The notes: generated by a model from the letters alone, not told the origin. Positions 1 to 7,490 are shown, counted from the first letter of the stretch. The stretch is 14,002 bases of DNA from Chloroflexota bacterium (GCA_018657655.1 JABHWQ010000033.1:1-14002); one strand, 5' to 3'. Program-made: numbers and translations.

Positions 1-1277
1 AGGCTGATGCGAAATCGCAAGTGGTAGTCATGGGGAAGCCCTGGAAAACGGTCAGTGCTCATGACTATTATCGCTATACCCCTGATCTCCTGCCAATCAT
101 AGAGGAATCGTTGGGCCGTCTGCGCTCTGAATATGATGTAGTAGTGATCGAAGGGGCAGGAAGTCCTGCTGAGATAAACCTCCAGCGATTCGAAATCGTA
201 AATATGAAAATAGCGGAGCTTGCTCAAGCGCCGGTTCTGCTCGTGGGCGATATCGAGAAGGGCGGTGTTTTTGCCTCGCTGGTGGGAACCGTGGTGCTGC
301 TCGGAGAAGAAGAGAAAAAGCGGATTCAGGGCTTCATCATTAACAAGTTCCGTGGTGATGTATCGATTCTCCAACCGGGGCTTGATTACCTTGAAGAATA
401 CACTGGTATCCCGGTTTTGGGTGTAGTTCCTTATTACCATGACATCGTCATTAATGAAGAAGATTCAGTGCATCGTATGGATGGGGAAAACGGGGAGCGG
501 GAACAGGTTATCGATATTGCGGTAATTCACCTTCCCCGGATATCCAACTCGACTGACTTCGAGCCGCTGCAGCAAGAACAGGGAGTTCGGGTTCGATATG
601 TAACTGCTCCATGGCAATTGGATAGCCCCGATCTTATCATTGTGCCTGGCAGTAAGAGCACAATGAACGATCTGGCTCACATGAGAGATGTTGGTTTGGC
701 TCAGGCTATAATGAACCGGGCCGATACGGGAACGCCAATCATCGGAATCTGCGGCGGTTTTCAGATGCTGGGCAGAAAGATCGAAGATCCTCAGGGGATC
801 GAGTCTGACGTGAAAAGCGCAGAGGGACTTGGCTTGCTTGACATAACTACTATATTCGAGGGCGAGAAGGCGACTCATCAGGTAAAAGCCAAAGTTGCCG
901 CTAACGACGGTTTGTTTAGTGGGCTTTTGGGGGAAATGCTAGCAGGTTATGAGATTCACATGGGGCAAACTATGTGCGGTGATACTGTGGAAGCTTTCGA
1001 AATAGTGGAGAAATCGGGAGAAACGAATAATCATCTGGATGGTGCGGTGGCGCACGGTGGACATGTATTCGGAACTTATATGCACGGGATATTTGATAAC
1101 CATGATTTTCGGCGACGATTTCTTCGGAATATCAAACCAACGTTTTTATCCGATGGTGATGAAACTCAGTTACCATCAAAAGATGAGCAGTATGACAGGC
1201 TGGCGGAGTTGACGAGGCAGAGCCTCGATATTGATCACATATACCGAATTTGCGGTCTTCAAAATAGCCCCAAATAG
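1..1277 (+). CDS. cobQ: Cobyric acid synthase, 5'-truncated by window edge
   Basis: Glutamine-dependent cobyric acid synthase amidates the b, d, e and g side chains of adenosylcobyrinic acid a,c-diamide in cobalamin biosynthesis, using ATP and glutamine. The frame is open from base 3 with no stop before the window edge, so the true start lies outside; a GTG at 21 is internal. About 424 residues are visible against roughly 480-510 in the family, so the N-terminal P-loop part is missing. Numbering from the GTG at 21, the remaining dethiobiotin synthetase-like ATPase half covers residues 1-150 (VVVIEGAGSPAEINL, VLLVGDIEKGGVF). The class I glutamine amidotransferase half follows, with IIVPGSKSTMNDL near 206-217, the nucleophile Cys244 in GICGGFQMLG and the catalytic His355 in GTYMHGIFDN. 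Both catalytic residues are intact. It is the only cobalamin gene in view. The next gene is 235 bp downstream with its own promoter. Confidence 0.95.
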   Translation, partial: ADAKSQVVVMGKPWKTVSAHDYYRYTPDLLPIIEESLGRLRSEYDVVVIEGAGSPAEINLQRFEIVNMKIAELAQAPVLLVGDIEKGGVFASLVGTVVLLGEEEKKRIQGFIINKFRGDVSILQPGLDYLEEYTGIPVLGVVPYYHDIVINEEDSVHRMDGENGEREQVIDIAVIHLPRISNSTDFEPLQQEQGVRVRYVTAPWQLDSPDLIIVPGSKSTMNDLAHMRDVGLAQAIMNRADTGTPIIGICGGFQMLGRKIEDPQGIESDVKSAEGLGLLDITTIFEGEKATHQVKAKVAANDGLFSGLLGEMLAGYEIHMGQTMCGDTVEAFEIVEKSGETNNHLDGAVAHGGHVFGTYMHGIFDNHDFRRRFLRNIKPTFLSDGDETQLPSKDEQYDRLAELTRQSLDIDHIYRICGLQNSPK

Positions 1278-1341
1278 CCACGAGTGTTGGACTAGAAAAA
1301 ATCGGTATTTCCTGTAGGTTGTTTTTACGTGTTTTTTCGTA

Positions 1342-1370
1342 TTGTACTCTTGAAAAAAACATGGTATGAT
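1342..1370 (+). promoter_or_regulatory. Sigma70-type promoter for the TPR-protein gene
   Basis: TTGTAC at 1342-1347 and TATGAT at 1365-1370 are separated by exactly 17 bp, close to the housekeeping consensus. Transcription would begin near 1377, giving a 5' leader of about 135 nt before the ATG at 1513. It lies between cobQ and the TPR gene in the only long non-coding gap on this strand. No experiment supports it; the call rests on sequence match and position. Confidence 0.6.
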
Positions 1371-1374
1371 CCAG

Positions 1375-1500
1375 AACGGTTTAGAGGAGTCGCCGCAAAA
1401 CATACGTAAATCCGTGCTGGTTATGCGGGGGAAACCGTTGTGAAACAGCAGTCGCAAACCGGTTATGCTGTGCTCAGCGATGTTTTATCAATATCGACAT
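1375..1500 (+). promoter_or_regulatory. Foldable 5' leader RNA before the TPR gene (unassigned)
   Basis: AACGGTTT at 1375-1382 is perfectly complementary to AAACCGTT at 1432-1439, enclosing CCGCA (1392-1396)/TGCGG (1424-1428). Alternative hairpins overlap the first: GTTG/CAGC around a TGAAA loop (1437-1449), and GCTG/CAGC around a TGCT loop (1467-1478). GGTTATGC occurs twice (1419 and 1461), and the related strings GTCGCCGCAAAA and GTCGCAAACC recur. Mutually exclusive pairings of this kind are typical of cis-regulatory RNAs. I could not match it confidently to a known riboswitch class. The GCGGGGGAAACCG stretch is only loosely reminiscent of the c-di-AMP (ydaO) core, and CGCAAACC only loosely of c-di-GMP-I aptamers. 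Confidence 0.35.
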
Positions 1501-1512
1501 GAGGAGAATGTT

Positions 1513-2301
1513 ATGGGGAATAGTCGTAGTGAAGAAGCTATCAGGTTGGCTGTGGAGGGTCGGTGGGAGGAAGCCGTTGCTATCAATCAGGATATAATCG
1601 AAGTATCTCCCAATGATATCGATGCTCACAATCGTTTGGGGAAAGCGCTGGCTGAATTGGGCCACAATGCGGAAGCCAGGAAAGCCTATAGGCTAGTATT
1701 AGAGCTTGATCCGAAAAACAGTATTGCTGAGAGAAACCTGAATCGTCTTCAGTACCTGAAAGATGAAGATCGATCTTCAAAAGAGGCTCGTGGTATTGAT
1801 TGTCGGTTCTTCATTCAGGATACCAGCAAGGCCAGGATGGTAGGTCTGTACAAACCTGCTCCCAAAGAGACTATCGCCAAAATATCTGCCGGTGATGAGG
1901 TTCACCTGGAAGCGAAGGGGCGCAAGCTCATTGTGTTCAACGGCTCAAGTGAATATTTGGGTGAGGTTGAGCATAAAATAGGATCGAGACTTGTCGATTT
2001 GATGAATGGCGGCAATGAATACCGGGCGGCGGTAAGCAGCTCAAGGGACAACAGTATTAAGATAATAATCAGGGAAACCTTCCAGCATCCCAGACACATC
2101 GGACAGCCTTCGTTTCCTCCTGGAGTTATTGAAGATATCAATCCATATGTCAAAGGTTCGCTTGTCAAATATGATATCGAAGACGAGTTTATTGATGAGC
2201 TGGAGGAAGTAGGGGATTGGGATGGTGAATTGGATGAAGAAACTTTGCCTGAAGGAGATTTGCCCCAGTTAGAGAAAGAAGATGCGGGCAAAGTTGCCTA
2301 G
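1513..2301 (+). CDS. TPR protein with HIRAN-like C-terminal half
   Basis: This is a soluble protein of 262 residues with no signal peptide or membrane segment, so probably cytoplasmic. I chose the ATG at 1513 because GAGGAG sits six bases upstream (1501-1506); the in-frame ATG at 1465 has no comparable site and would fall inside the folded leader. Residues about 3-34 and 35-68 form two tetratricopeptide repeats (EEAVAINQDIIEVSPND, ARKAYRLVLELDPKN), with a partial third helix to 82. Residues about 105-188 have the rhythm of a HIRAN-type beta barrel: a GDEVHLEAKGRKLIVFNG strand pair, then YLGEV and a small helix with SRLVDLM. This assignment is by eye and tentative. Residues 219-256 are strongly acidic. 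TPRs usually mediate protein-protein contacts. The role is unknown; the gene is monocistronic and convergent with the next one. Confidence 0.85.
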   Translation: MGNSRSEEAIRLAVEGRWEEAVAINQDIIEVSPNDIDAHNRLGKALAELGHNAEARKAYRLVLELDPKNSIAERNLNRLQYLKDEDRSSKEARGIDCRFFIQDTSKARMVGLYKPAPKETIAKISAGDEVHLEAKGRKLIVFNGSSEYLGEVEHKIGSRLVDLMNGGNEYRAAVSSSRDNSIKIIIRETFQHPRHIGQPSFPPGVIEDINPYVKGSLVKYDIEDEFIDELEEVGDWDGELDEETLPEGDLPQLEKEDAGKVA

Positions 2302-2305
2302 AGTG

Positions 2306-2326
2306 GTTACACTGTAAATGTGTAAC
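2306..2326. terminator. Convergent-gene hairpin, possible weak bidirectional terminator
   Basis: GTTACAC (2306-2312) and GTGTAAC (2320-2326) form a perfect 7-bp stem with a 7-nt loop, between the convergent TPR and metallopeptidase genes, whose stop codons are 5 bp apart. The hairpin overlaps the last codons of the minus-strand gene. There is no U-tract on either side, so it is not a textbook intrinsic terminator. Confidence 0.35.
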
Positions 2327-3536
2327 GGGAAGATACTGCTATCCTATTTGGCTGTAGCCCAAGGCTTGTGCGCCATTCCTCATCCAGTCCGTCAACATCG
2401 AATTCATATATCTCCAACAGGGCATCATCGTAGCTGTTGCCTTGTTTAAGTAACTCAAGTAAGGCCATCATCTTCTCACTGCCGTAATTCTCTATCAGAA
2501 ATGATACCAGGCTATAACTCTGTGCGTAAGCAAGGCCGGCTTCTTCGGAATCGGTGGGGAAGCTGCCCCCCAGACTGCGTACGGGGAACAATGTATCATC
2601 TTCTAGAGCATCATCAAGGTTATCTGCCAAATCATCCCGTAAACCACCCTCGGTAAACATTGCCAGCCCTTCATCGATCCATGTGGGTACATTGCTCAGT
2701 GGATTGTAAGTCATCTGGTGGATAACGAGGTGAGACAATTCATGAGCGATAGTTCGCTTACCCCATGAAAGGCGATCGGTTGATATTCCGATGACAATAA
2801 TGCCATAGTCGGTGAAGGCGAGACCCCCGGTCCATTCCTGGGGGTAAATGAGCGCCTCATGTAGCTCGTCTGTGTCGCCATAGATATAAATCCTGGCTTC
2901 TCTTTCCAGTTTGGCACCGGTGTCCTGAGCTAGCTTTGCCAGTGCGGTCTGGGCCGCGTCCATTAGTTCTTGACCGAAAGTAGCATCACCTTTGTACCAG
3001 AGCAGCCGAACGTTTTCCTCTGCCAGCTCACTCCAGCTGTGTCGCGAATCTTCGAATATCAGTGTGGCTGATTCTGTTTCCAACTTATCTCCGGTGTTAT
3101 TGGTTACGATCCATTTGTAGTTTATCCTGGCTCCCGGCGGCAAATCGAATTTTCGAGTATCCCATCTCCAACGGGTGATAACATGAATGCCTGTTACGAA
3201 ATCTGGTTTGATGGTGGTAGTAACTGAAGTTACAGTGACCTTTTCGATTGTGTAGCGAAGTTCAATATCGGTGATTTCATGAGAGCTTTCGGCTTCCAGA
3301 TTGAAAGTAAGCGATGCTGGGAAATCGACTGTACTATCGGCAGAAATCACATTGATGAAGCTGGTGGTGGGGTCCGGTTCATTCGTAGGACTTGGTTTGG
3401 GAAGAAGTTGCGCATCAGAAAGAGCATCCAGTTGAGGCGTAACTTTTTCATCGGATTTACATCCCAAGGCAAAGCTACCCAAAAGCATTGCTGTGATCAG
3501 TACCAGCCAGATCAGATATTGACTCAATTGTTTCAT
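2307..3536 (-). CDS. Lipoprotein with HEXXH metallopeptidase (peptidase MA-like) domain
   Basis: This is a 409-residue predicted lipoprotein. A hydrophobic signal segment (residues 8-25) ends at Cys26 in a lipobox-like FALGC, followed by a Pro/Ser/Thr linker to about 60. Residues about 60-165 read as a beta-rich, Ig/fibronectin-like module (alternating strands, RWRWDTRKFDLPPGARI). The C-terminal half carries the gluzincin signature: HELSH at 265-269 with the general base Glu266, and a third metal ligand probably Glu289 in WIDEGLAMF. This layout fits the peptidase MA-like group of zinc peptidases, acting outside the membrane. The substrate is unknown. The ATG at 3536 has a weak purine-rich AAGGGAAG about ten bases upstream. 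It lies 33 bp downstream of the solute-binding lipoprotein gene on the same strand and is probably its co-transcribed partner. Catalytic residues are seen; activity is inferred. Confidence 0.85.
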   Translation of the reverse strand: MKQLSQYLIWLVLITAMLLGSFALGCKSDEKVTPQLDALSDAQLLPKPSPTNEPDPTTSFINVISADSTVDFPASLTFNLEAESSHEITDIELRYTIEKVTVTSVTTTIKPDFVTGIHVITRWRWDTRKFDLPPGARINYKWIVTNNTGDKLETESATLIFEDSRHSWSELAEENVRLLWYKGDATFGQELMDAAQTALAKLAQDTGAKLEREARIYIYGDTDELHEALIYPQEWTGGLAFTDYGIIVIGISTDRLSWGKRTIAHELSHLVIHQMTYNPLSNVPTWIDEGLAMFTEGGLRDDLADNLDDALEDDTLFPVRSLGGSFPTDSEEAGLAYAQSYSLVSFLIENYGSEKMMALLELLKQGNSYDDALLEIYEFDVDGLDEEWRTSLGLQPNRIAVSSRYTFTV

Positions 3537-3569
3537 CGTTTTGCGCTTCCCTTGAGTAATAGTGGGATA

Positions 3570-5633
3570 TTATTCGTGTGGTTCAATCGAGATGTATTTT
3601 AGCCATGGTATAGGCAACGGTGTTGCCACATATCCCTTTACATAAGGCTTGACCAGTTTGTAATCGATTCCAAAATAAAGGGGGAGGCTGGCGGCGTCAT
3701 CCACCAGCATCTGCTCTATTTGCTGGTACATATTTAACCGGGTCTCAGGGTTCATCTCTTTTCCCGCCGCTTCCAGAAGTGCATCGATTTGAGGATTGCT
3801 GTATTCACCTGTGTTGTCCTCAGCATCGCTGTGAAACAGAATTTCCAGGAAGTTCTGAGGATCAGCGTAGTCGGCGACCCACCCAATATCATACAACTCG
3901 TCTTTTTCTTCCTTGAGGGTATAGATATATGCTTCAGGTTCTATTTGCCGGATGGATACGTTTGCTCCCAGATACTGTTGCCACATACCGATAATGGCCT
4001 CATGGACTGGTGATACCTGTCCTCGGCCGGAAGTGGTAAATGTGAGTGGGGGCAGGTTCGCGGTGTTCCCGTAAGTCGATTGTTCAATCAACTCTTTTGC
4101 TTTTTCCGGATCGAATTCCAGAGCGTTCAATTGTTCGTTGTAACCGGGCATGCCGGGTGGCAGTATGCCATCGGCTCTCGTTACCATATCGTTGAAAAGC
4201 AATTCAATGATCCTGTCTTTATCTACTGCATGAGAGAATGCCTGCCGAACTTTAGGATCGTCAAAAGGAGGTTTTTGGGTGTTAAATCCGATGAACCATA
4301 GACTGAATTCGGGGGTTTTCACCAGCTCTTTGTTTAGCGGGTTGAACGGATCGAGGACCCGTTCGATATTGGATGCGGATACGTAGGAAATGTCGATCTC
4401 TCCGGTTTCATACATGATCATGGGAACACCGCTCCATAATCTGAAAGCGACAGTTTCGATCTGCGGCATTTCTCCATAGTAAAGATTGTTACGCTCCAGT
4501 ATCAGGAGTTCGTCTTCTTCCCATTGACTGAGTGTGAACGGTCCGCTGCCATTCGGATGGCGCCACCAATCATCGCCTGAATTTACATTGGCTTGATCCA
4601 CGACGAAGGCTGTGGGATACGCTAACTTGGAAAGGAAGTACGCTTTTGGTGCATCGATTGTGATTTGGAGAGTGTAATCGTCAATCACCTCTATACCACT
4701 GATCTCACTGGCTTCACCGGCTAGTTTTGCATCAACTCCCACAATATCGCCAAGGTAGGTGGCTGCCGTTTGAGAATTGGTTGCGGGATCACATACCCGT
4801 TCAAGAGAGTATTTGAAGTCGTTTGCGGTGATTGAAGAACCATCCTGGAAAGTAACATCTTGTCGAAGGAAGAATGTATAGGTTTTACCATCGTTGCTGA
4901 TATCCCATTCAGCAATATCCGGGACGACCTGTAGTTCTTGATCTAGGGTGACCAGTCCGCTGAATATTTCGAGTACATAGGAAGCAGAGGTGGTATCGCG
5001 CGTAACAGCCGGGTCCAAGGTGGAAGGGCCGGTATCGTACAGGACCAGGGCATTCTCAAGTGATATCGGTTCTTGCAGTCGGAAACTGAACACGATGCTT
5101 TCTATTGTTTCTTGCAGCAATTCGTAGATTTCAGATTCGCAGGCAGATAAAATCAAAAATGCCTGACTTCCGTGGACAACAGAAAGCAGTGTTGAAGTGA
5201 GTGAAGTGTTGGATTCGTTACCACTGAAAATATACCAGTATCCGGTTTCACCATCCAGTTCCACTTCTCCTTCGGACAGCATTTCGAAATAGACAAGTTT
5301 TTGCTTTATGACTTCCATAGCTTCAGCGGAATAATCCGAGGTCGATATCGTTTGTAGAAGAGGCTCCACAAATACCTGCACCATACAACTGTTGTTTGAG
5401 TTGTGGGTAGTAAATGCGGGATCATTTGGCCCGCCCTCTTGGGCTATCCATTCTGGAGGGTAGCTTAGCGAAAAACCGTAGATGCTGTTTTTATAGTAAC
5501 CTTCAAGCTCTGAGATTGTATCAATAATGGGCGAAGGCGTTTCTTCCTTGCTGGAGGTTGAACCGCAGGCACTGCTGGCAATAATGGCCAATGTTAGCAG
5601 GATTACTATTGCGCTGGAAAAGGCTTTCTTCAA
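3570..5633 (-). CDS. Family 5 solute-binding lipoprotein with PsbP-like N-terminal domain
   Basis: This is a 687-residue extracytoplasmic lipoprotein: signal peptide 1-22, lipobox ASSAC with Cys23. Residues about 190-687 are an oligopeptide/dipeptide-type ABC substrate-binding domain (SBP_bac_5). Its signature region is near 238-280 (AEWDISNDGKTYTFFLRQ, then FQDG), and VRQAFSHAVDKDRI and GPFTLSQWEE are also typical. Most family members are about 500-550 residues. The extra 130 or so residues (about 50-186, starting YGFSLSYPPEWI) resemble the PsbP/DUF1795-type fold found in small bacterial lipoproteins. The start is TTG at 5633, supported by AGGAG seven bases upstream and the MKK-type signal start. 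No permease or ATPase gene is adjacent, so transport is not assured; it may act as a sensor or work with a transporter encoded elsewhere. It is followed after 33 bp by the metallopeptidase lipoprotein and preceded after 38 bp by the aldolase. Confidence 0.9.
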   Translation of the reverse strand: MKKAFSSAIVILLTLAIIASSACGSTSSKEETPSPIIDTISELEGYYKNSIYGFSLSYPPEWIAQEGGPNDPAFTTHNSNNSCMVQVFVEPLLQTISTSDYSAEAMEVIKQKLVYFEMLSEGEVELDGETGYWYIFSGNESNTSLTSTLLSVVHGSQAFLILSACESEIYELLQETIESIVFSFRLQEPISLENALVLYDTGPSTLDPAVTRDTTSASYVLEIFSGLVTLDQELQVVPDIAEWDISNDGKTYTFFLRQDVTFQDGSSITANDFKYSLERVCDPATNSQTAATYLGDIVGVDAKLAGEASEISGIEVIDDYTLQITIDAPKAYFLSKLAYPTAFVVDQANVNSGDDWWRHPNGSGPFTLSQWEEDELLILERNNLYYGEMPQIETVAFRLWSGVPMIMYETGEIDISYVSASNIERVLDPFNPLNKELVKTPEFSLWFIGFNTQKPPFDDPKVRQAFSHAVDKDRIIELLFNDMVTRADGILPPGMPGYNEQLNALEFDPEKAKELIEQSTYGNTANLPPLTFTTSGRGQVSPVHEAIIGMWQQYLGANVSIRQIEPEAYIYTLKEEKDELYDIGWVADYADPQNFLEILFHSDAEDNTGEYSNPQIDALLEAAGKEMNPETRLNMYQQIEQMLVDDAASLPLYFGIDYKLVKPYVKGYVATPLPIPWLKYISIEPHE

Positions 5634-5640
5634 TGTAATG

Positions 5641-5645
5641 CTCCT
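5641..5645 (-). promoter_or_regulatory. Shine-Dalgarno site fixing a TTG start
   Basis: AGGAG (minus strand) is placed seven bases before the TTG at 5633. No ATG or GTG fits as well, and the signal peptide begins right at this codon, so TTG is the best-supported start of the solute-binding lipoprotein. Confidence 0.65.
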
Positions 5646-5671
5646 GTTTTGTTATCGACGATCGATCATTG

Positions 5672-6304
5672 CTATTTCAATCGACCCATCTTTCTCAAAT
5701 GTTGCCGAAAATCATCGACTACTTGTTCGCCAAGATAATTGAATTCTACATTGCTCTGGCGCGATGTAACCAGTAACCGGCAAACGAATTCAAGTGTTTC
5801 TGTCATGAGCAAGGCTTCATCCAACGAAGCTCCCCAACATATCACCCCGTGATTTTCGAGAAGCAGCACATGGCTGGTTTGTGCTTTGGCTGCTGTTGCC
5901 CGAGCTAGTTCAACACTCCCGGCATGGTGATACGGTACTCTTTCTATATTGATTAGGTAAGCCATCGCCTCAGGCAAAAAGTCTGTTTTGATTTCCATAT
6001 TGGAACAGGCAACAATCGTCGAATAGAAAGGCTGAGAATGTATCACTGCCAGCGCCTCGGTAAAGGAACGATATATACCTTTGTGTAGACCTGTTTCCAT
6101 TGAGGGACTCTTCATATTTTCGCATTTTTCACTGTCAATAAGGCATCGGAGTAAATCATCCTGCTTCAGGTTGCCAAGGTCTGTGCCCCCGGCAGAGATG
6201 AGGAAAACGTTCGGTTCTATCCTTGCACTGATGTTGCCGCTATGACCCCAGACAAGTTTCTTATTGAATAGTGTGTGTCCGCAGTGTATTAGATCCTTAT
6301 ACAT
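5672..6304 (-). CDS. Class II aldolase/adducin family protein with altered metal motif
   Basis: This is a 210-residue cytoplasmic protein of usual length for class II (zinc) aldolases and epimerases such as L-fuculose-1-phosphate aldolase. Visible family motifs in order are GHSGNISARI (20-29, phosphate-binding loop), ISAGGTDLG (36-44), Glu70 in PSMETGLHKGIY (position of the catalytic acid/base), HSQ at 89-91, a conserved VPYHHAGSVELA (123-134), and LLLENHGVICWG (147-158) with His152. The family normally has H-x-H at the 89-91 position, giving two of three zinc ligands; here the second His is Gln91 (codon CAG at 6034-6032). The sugar-phosphate substrate cannot be read from the sequence. No kinase or isomerase of a sugar pathway is adjacent. 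The start is ATG 6304 with only a weak AGG upstream. Possible products include an aldolase, an epimerase or a non-catalytic homologue. Confidence 0.85.
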   Translation of the reverse strand: MYKDLIHCGHTLFNKKLVWGHSGNISARIEPNVFLISAGGTDLGNLKQDDLLRCLIDSEKCENMKSPSMETGLHKGIYRSFTEALAVIHSQPFYSTIVACSNMEIKTDFLPEAMAYLINIERVPYHHAGSVELARATAAKAQTSHVLLLENHGVICWGASLDEALLMTETLEFVCRLLVTSRQSNVEFNYLGEQVVDDFRQHLRKMGRLK

Positions 6305-6321
6305 CGATAAACCTATAATTC

Positions 6322-6352
6322 ATTATGCCATTAAGTATGTTGGGTGTGTCAA
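6322..6352 (-). promoter_or_regulatory. Possible promoter before the aldolase gene
   Basis: On the minus strand TTGACA (6352-6347) matches the -35 consensus fully, and CATAAT (6327-6322) resembles a -10, but the spacer is 19 bp, longer than ideal. The start site would fall about ten bases before the ATG at 6304, giving a very short leader. It could provide expression of the last three genes independent of the membrane-protein gene. Confidence 0.4.
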
Positions 6353-6365
6353 TAAACGAATGTGA

Positions 6366-7376
6366 TTATTCGGCTTTGGGTGAGGTGTGTCTTTCCATTT
6401 CGATCATGAAACCAAGAGCGATCAGAATGAGGAGATCGATGGCCAATCCTACCAATCCGCTAAACTGTTCCTCGTAAAACACAAATACCTGGGTGAAGAA
6501 GATGGAGATCAGAATTGCACGTTCGAACATCCTGAATGCAGTGAGGCGAGATTTTCGGAGCGAAACCATACCAGCCAAGACAAATATCGCAGAGGCGAAT
6601 GACGACAAAAACTGTGCCCATTCAACCCAGGCCAGCGTTTGGTGTTCATCTGATACCACCAGCACAATGACGTATGAAAAGCTGGCAATCATCTGAAAGA
6701 GGAAGAAACATAAAACGATCAGATAGAATAGCCGAAACGAAATAATTCTTGCATAGCATGATTGAAGCGAGCTTTTCAATCGTACAAGCAATCCTGGGCT
6801 AGGGGTTGGCACCAGATTCGCATGCTCAAGCGCTTCTTTTAACTCCGATACCAGAGGGTTGTTGGGATTGCTTCTATTTAGATATTCCAGGATTTGATTT
6901 TTCTCAATCTGGTCGAGGTCATGTAAAGCAATTTCCTCCAGATCGCGTATAGCGTTCATCAGATATTCAGCTTGCGAGTATTGTCTTCTGGTCCGGATAG
7001 CGCGACTGGTCAGGAAAATCAAAATGAATATTGCATATATAATTGCTACCGAAGGTTCGAAGAAATAGTTATGGTCTTGTGTTACGAACTTTCCCACTTC
7101 ATCAATGAAAGTTCCAAACCCTACTCCCCCAATGATCACTGCAAGGCTCTTAGCTGTTTTTCCCAGGAATGTTAGCAGTATCAGCATGGAAGCCAGCATT
7201 AGCAACCCGCCCCAAAGCATGTGCGCGATATGCAGGTCATCATCGCCCAGTTGCGGATAGCCTGTGAGGTGCAGATAGCCCCGAATTATTAGGATAGTGG
7301 CTACAGACGAGACCAGAAATGCTTCTATGTGGCTTCCGGCTTCCATATTCCGGATGAAAAATCTTCGCTTTCTCAT
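6366..7376 (-). CDS. Integral membrane protein of unknown function, about 8 TM segments
   Basis: This is a 336-residue hydrophobic protein I do not recognise. Predicted membrane segments by eye are near 18-37, 48-71, 76-96, 106-125, 212-240, 250-271, 284-301 and 306-325. They form two blocks of four separated by a polar, partly charged region of about 85 residues (126-211) that looks helical (SQAEYLMNAIRDLEEIALHD) and is probably cytoplasmic. Acidic and His residues sit at or inside the first membrane block (GDDDLHIAHMLWGG, 44-57; GFGTFIDEVGKF, 86-97), the kind of polar motif that could bind a metal or proton, but no function can be assigned. The start is uncertain: the ATG at 7376 has no clear ribosome site, and an in-frame ATG at 7346 (residue 11) is possible. 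It is the first gene after a strong promoter and likely leads the four-gene minus-strand block. Confidence 0.8.
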   Translation of the reverse strand: MRKRRFFIRNMEAGSHIEAFLVSSVATILIIRGYLHLTGYPQLGDDDLHIAHMLWGGLLMLASMLILLTFLGKTAKSLAVIIGGVGFGTFIDEVGKFVTQDHNYFFEPSVAIIYAIFILIFLTSRAIRTRRQYSQAEYLMNAIRDLEEIALHDLDQIEKNQILEYLNRSNPNNPLVSELKEALEHANLVPTPSPGLLVRLKSSLQSCYARIISFRLFYLIVLCFFLFQMIASFSYVIVLVVSDEHQTLAWVEWAQFLSSFASAIFVLAGMVSLRKSRLTAFRMFERAILISIFFTQVFVFYEEQFSGLVGLAIDLLILIALGFMIEMERHTSPKAE

Positions 7377-7440
7377 TGGGGCAAAAGTAGATAGAGTTTA
7401 TCCCGGATCGCTTTTGGGGACAGTGTTATCTTTGCCTGAT

Positions 7441-7469
7441 AGTATGGGACATCGCAAACAGCAAGTCAA
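7441..7469 (-). promoter_or_regulatory. Sigma70-type promoter for the second minus-strand block
   Basis: TTGACT (minus strand, 7469-7464) and CATACT (7446-7441) are separated by exactly 17 bp. The predicted start is near 7434, about 58 nt before the ATG at 7376. It lies in the only long gap between the pilus operon and the downstream genes, so it probably marks the start of a separate transcription unit. Confidence 0.6.
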
Positions 7470-7490
7470 GAATCATTTGAGGCATAACGT

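Noticed and set aside
1278..1341. Intrinsic terminator after cobQ
   Set aside because: T-rich runs are present near 1320-1338, but I found no stable stem directly before them.
1132..1457. Overlapping minus-strand open frames of 76 and 93 codons across the end of cobQ and the leader
   Set aside because: They are antisense to cobQ and to a better-supported promoter and leader. Their composition is not protein-like and they have no ribosome site.
1375..1500. Leader as a c-di-GMP-I, c-di-AMP or cobalamin riboswitch
   Set aside because: Only short strings resemble the c-di-GMP-I and c-di-AMP cores. The rest of each consensus, such as the second c-di-GMP helix or the CAGCUAAC end of ydaO, is missing, and no cobalamin B12-box was seen.
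1465..1512. ATG at 1465 as the start of the TPR gene
   Set aside because: It adds 16 residues with no TPR character, has no Shine-Dalgarno site and lies inside the folded leader. The ATG at 1513 has GAGGAG at ideal spacing.
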